Assembly (NCBI GenBank): GCA_023622515.1
Contig: JAMNZB010000069.1
Span: forward strand, 1 to 34,949
DNA length: 34,949 nucleotides
From: Bacillota bacterium
GTDB lineage: Bacteria; Bacillota; Clostridia; Saccharofermentanales; DTU023
Direction of reading: 5' to 3'
In this document: in pieces, positions 32,725 to 34,949 of the stretch
Numbering within the stretch: the stretch's first letter is position 1
How the letters are laid out: each line of letters starts with the position of its first letter
Made by a program: the position numbers and the translations under genes
The notes under the pieces: generated by a model
Told to the model about the DNA's origin: nothing
What the model saw: the letters and a program-made list of their open reading frames with translations, nothing else
Database searches by the model: none

Positions 32725-34323
32725 CTATTCAATAATGCTCTCTTCCCATTGGGGATGGGCGGGAAAATGGAGAAGTTTTGCTATTGTGGCAGCTATATTG
32801 GCAAGGCCAAACTCCCCCTCCTTCAAACGCAGGCCCGGGTGCCCGTAAATGATACAGGGAACAGGGTTTAAGGTGTGGGATGTTTTAGCTTGTGCTTTGG
32901 GGTTAAGCTTCGGATCTTCCTGGTACATCTCTTCGCAATTGCCATGGTCAGAGAGTAAGATTAAGGTTATCCCTGCTTCATCCACCGCCTCAATAAGCCT
33001 TCCTAAAGCAAGATCGACAGCTTCCAGACCGATTAGGGAAGCTTGATAGTCACCGGTATGGCCGACCATATCACCGTTGGGATAATTTACTCGTAAAAAA
33101 TCGTATTCTCCACCGGCAATAGCCTCAAGGAGGGCTTCCGTTATTTCATAGGATTTCATCCAAGGTTTTAAGGCAAAGTTAATTTGGTCGCCGGGTATTT
33201 CTTGCCAGACTTCCAATTCCTCAGAAAAGGGTTCCAACTTATTCCCATTCCAGAAATAGGTCACATGTCCAAATTTCTGGGTCTCGGAAAGGGCAAACTG
33301 CTTTAGCCCGTAGCGGTTCATTTGCTCCGTCAGGCAATGCTCAATATGCGGAGGATCGACAAGATAGTTTTTGGGGATGTGGAGGTCTCCGTCATATTCA
33401 AGCATACCGGCAAAATATACTTTCGGCACACGAATCCGGTCAAACTCCCTAAAGTTATCCCCCTCTTCAAAAGCCCTGGAAATTTCAATGGCACGGTCAC
33501 CACGGAAGTTAAATAAGATGACCGCATCACCATCGACAATCGGCTTGACTTCACCGGCTTCATTCCCTATGACAAAGGGAGGGATATCCTGGTCAATTAT
33601 TCCCGGACTTTCCCTGCGAAAATATTCTACCGCATCAAGGGCGGAGGGAAAGACTTTTGCCTCTGCAAGAACATGTGTTCTCCAGCCTCTTTCCACCATG
33701 GCCCAGTCTGCATTGTAGCGGTCCATGCTAATGACCATCCGGCCTCCACCGCTCACAATTCGGGCATGGAAAGCAGGGTCATTTAATCCGGCTAAGAAGT
33801 CTTCTAATTCCTTTATATATACGTGGGCACTTTGTGCTGCTACATCTCGTCCGTCAAGCAAGGCATGGATGGCCACTTTTTTTATGCCCTCTATTTTTGC
33901 CTGCTTTACAAGGGCCTTCAGATGGTCGATATGGGAGTGAACATTACCATCCGAAAGTAAGCCCAACAGGTGTAGGCTATGCGATTTCGCATGGGAAACG
34001 GCATTTTTCCAAGTGGCGGACTCTAAAATTCTTCCGCTTTCGATGGCTTCGTTGACGAGCCGGGCTCCTTGTGCGTAAATTTGCCCTGAACCGAGGGCAT
34101 TATGGCCAACTTCAGAATTTCCCATATCCTTATCTGAAGGTAAGCCGACAGCCCGGCCATGCGCTTTTAATGTACAAAAGACTCCCTTTTCTTTAAGGTA
34201 ACGTAAATTGGGTAGTTCCGCGTGTTTTACAACATTGCCGTGATCCTTCTCACTTAAGCCCACACCATCTAATATGACCAGCAGGACAGGCTTTCCGCCT
34301 CGGCCTTCTTCTCTCTTATGCAT
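32725..34323 (-). CDS. gpmI: 2,3-bisphosphoglycerate-independent phosphoglycerate mutase
   Basis: Interconverts 3- and 2-phosphoglycerate in glycolysis and gluconeogenesis, using two Mn2+ ions and a phosphoserine intermediate. The 532-residue protein is slightly longer than the usual ~510. Seen: VILDGVGL with metal ligand Asp19, DMGNSEVGHNALGSG with nucleophile Ser70, HALLDGRD, the RYNADWAMVERGW substrate loop (after MD), NFRGDRAIEISRAF, NYPNGDMVGHTGD and LILLSDHGNCEEM with later metal ligands, and TSHTLNPVPCI. GGAGG lies 10 nt before the ATG. Unlike the common gap-pgk-tpi-gpmI-eno arrangement, it stands alone here, next to pstS (divergent) and the Tyr-rich gene (convergent). Confidence 0.97.
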   Translation of the reverse strand: MHKREEGRGGKPVLLVILDGVGLSEKDHGNVVKHAELPNLRYLKEKGVFCTLKAHGRAVGLPSDKDMGNSEVGHNALGSGQIYAQGARLVNEAIESGRILESATWKNAVSHAKSHSLHLLGLLSDGNVHSHIDHLKALVKQAKIEGIKKVAIHALLDGRDVAAQSAHVYIKELEDFLAGLNDPAFHARIVSGGGRMVISMDRYNADWAMVERGWRTHVLAEAKVFPSALDAVEYFRRESPGIIDQDIPPFVIGNEAGEVKPIVDGDAVILFNFRGDRAIEISRAFEEGDNFREFDRIRVPKVYFAGMLEYDGDLHIPKNYLVDPPHIEHCLTEQMNRYGLKQFALSETQKFGHVTYFWNGNKLEPFSEELEVWQEIPGDQINFALKPWMKSYEITEALLEAIAGGEYDFLRVNYPNGDMVGHTGDYQASLIGLEAVDLALGRLIEAVDEAGITLILLSDHGNCEEMYQEDPKLNPKAQAKTSHTLNPVPCIIYGHPGLRLKEGEFGLANIAATIAKLLHFPAHPQWEESIIE

Positions 34324-34566
34324 CGGCTACAATCCTCCAACATTTCTATCCTCTTATTCAAAATTCATCTCATCTGAACTTTATCCGTCAGGAGCAGAAT
34401 ATGGGCTTTACTATACCCACTCTAGCTAATCGGTCTGCCAAAATATTCTAACATCTTCTTACTTTAATCTCAGCACACTATAAAGAAATTAAGGACTTGG
34501 CCTATTGGGGCTTGAAAAGTCACTAAAACAAATTCACCTTGAGCCTATATTTAGGGGACACTTGAT
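34324..34566. other. Divergent intergenic region between gpmI and pstS
   Basis: Apart from the pstS promoter region that follows, I see no gene, RNA or terminator. No clear gpmI promoter could be placed; several TATAGT-like boxes lack a matching -35. Confidence 0.5.
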
Positions 34567-34614
34567 TTTACATTGATTTCACACTCATTTAACAAAAACT
34601 TATTTATCCATAAT
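34567..34614 (+). promoter_or_regulatory. PhoP-box-like array and -10 of pstS
   Basis: Four hexamers recur at exact 11-bp spacing: TTTACA (34567), TTCACA (34578), TTAACA (34589) and a weaker TTATTT (34600). This matches the TT(A/T/C)ACA direct repeats with 5-bp gaps bound by PhoP in Bacillus. CATAAT (34609-34614) just downstream is a suitable -10, with no separate -35, as in PhoP-activated promoters. The gene it serves is pstS, so induction by phosphate starvation is expected. Confidence 0.8.
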
Positions 34615-34670
34615 ACAAATGGCGGATACTAAATACAGCCATTAAAAATGGAATATTTTTGGAGGTAACA

Positions 34671-34949
34671 ATGAAAAAATTACAAACACTATTGAGCTTA
34701 CTCCTCTCCCTTGCTCTCTGTCTTGGGGCTTTTGTATCTCTCGATACACAAGAAGTAGCTGCAGAAACCCTTGACGGGCAAATTAATATCTACACTCGTG
34801 ACAGTGCTTCCGGCACACGCGAAGGCTTTGAAGCCGTTATCGGTTTCAAGGGCGAACTGGTTGAAACAGCCAACGAAGTCTCCTCTAACGGTGACATGGC
34901 CGCTAAAGTCGGACAAGACCCCTTCGGTATCGGTTATGTTTCCTTGACC
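34671..34949 (+). CDS. pstS: Phosphate ABC transporter substrate-binding protein (3' end outside window)
   Basis: High-affinity phosphate-binding protein of the Pst importer; only the first 93 residues are in the window. The signal peptide is likely cleaved after EVAA (about residue 31). A cysteine at 17 (LALC) does not fit a lipobox, so it is not an obvious lipoprotein. The mature start has INIYTRDSASGTREGFE (38-54), where SGTR is the phosphate-binding loop, followed by EVSSNGDMAAKVGQDPFGIGYVSL, the standard PstS continuation. GGAGGT lies 5 nt before the ATG. It is controlled by the PhoP-box-like promoter upstream; pstC, pstA and pstB are expected beyond the edge. Confidence 0.92.
   Translation, partial: MKKLQTLLSLLLSLALCLGAFVSLDTQEVAAETLDGQINIYTRDSASGTREGFEAVIGFKGELVETANEVSSNGDMAAKVGQDPFGIGYVSLT

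Overview
The window looks like chromosomal DNA of a low-to-moderate GC Bacillota, most likely an anaerobic Clostridia-type bacterium. This rests on strong AGGAGG-type ribosome binding sites, near-consensus SigA promoters, a MerR promoter with a 19-bp spacer, a tandem PhoP-box-like array, an OatA-type acyltransferase, a HelD-type helicase and a cobalamin riboswitch. Genus and species cannot be named from the sequence. I see no rRNA, tRNA, CRISPR, phage, transposase or integrase signal. The window reads as core and nutrient-uptake chromosome, not as a mobile island.

Layout. 1-3353: the 3' part of a drug/Na+-type ABC-2 exporter (ATPase plus permease), a Nudix hydrolase, and a MerR-family regulator with its own palindromic promoter and terminator. 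3376-7328 (minus): a four-gene operon, permease > ATPase > lipoprotein > M20 dipeptidase, for uptake and cleavage of an amino-acid-like compound, read from a consensus promoter packed with two palindromes. 7578-9109 (plus): a Cys-rich DUF2284 protein coupled to a CorA Mg2+ channel. 9194-11200 (minus): a HelD-like helicase. 11485-13683 (plus): a DUF2079 polytopic membrane protein whose 3' end overlaps the convergent cytidine deaminase gene. The latter is in an operon with an acidic coiled-coil protein (13620-14501, minus).

14849-20727 (plus): a complete sugar ABC importer (binding protein, small 4-TM protein, MalF-like permease with a long N-terminal coiled coil, MalG-like permease, MalK/MsmX-like ATPase), with an attenuating hairpin after the binding-protein gene. 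20919-22721: a three-domain Xaa-Pro aminopeptidase. 22740-26863 (minus): a corrinoid (B12) importer btuF-btuC-btuD behind a cobalamin riboswitch with a visible terminator and antiterminator. Its binding protein is an unusual tandem fusion of two complete BtuF domains. 27069-29244 (minus): a secreted acidic protein of unknown function and a zinc-ribbon/DUF4870-like membrane protein. 29412-31481 (minus): an OatA-like acyltransferase with an SGNH domain, divergent from a tyrosine-rich, disordered, C-terminally anchored protein (31792-32643). 32725-34323 (minus): phosphoglycerate mutase GpmI. 34567-34949: a PhoP-box-like promoter and the start of pstS, running out of the window.

Taken together, the region is dominated by ABC uptake systems (amino acid, sugar, corrinoid, phosphate), each with a different readable control element. 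The most unusual items are the double-domain BtuF, the MalF permease carrying a coiled coil plus a PGLGQ membrane module, the Tyr-rich anchored protein beside the cell-wall acyltransferase, and the fact that three of four binding proteins lack a lipobox.
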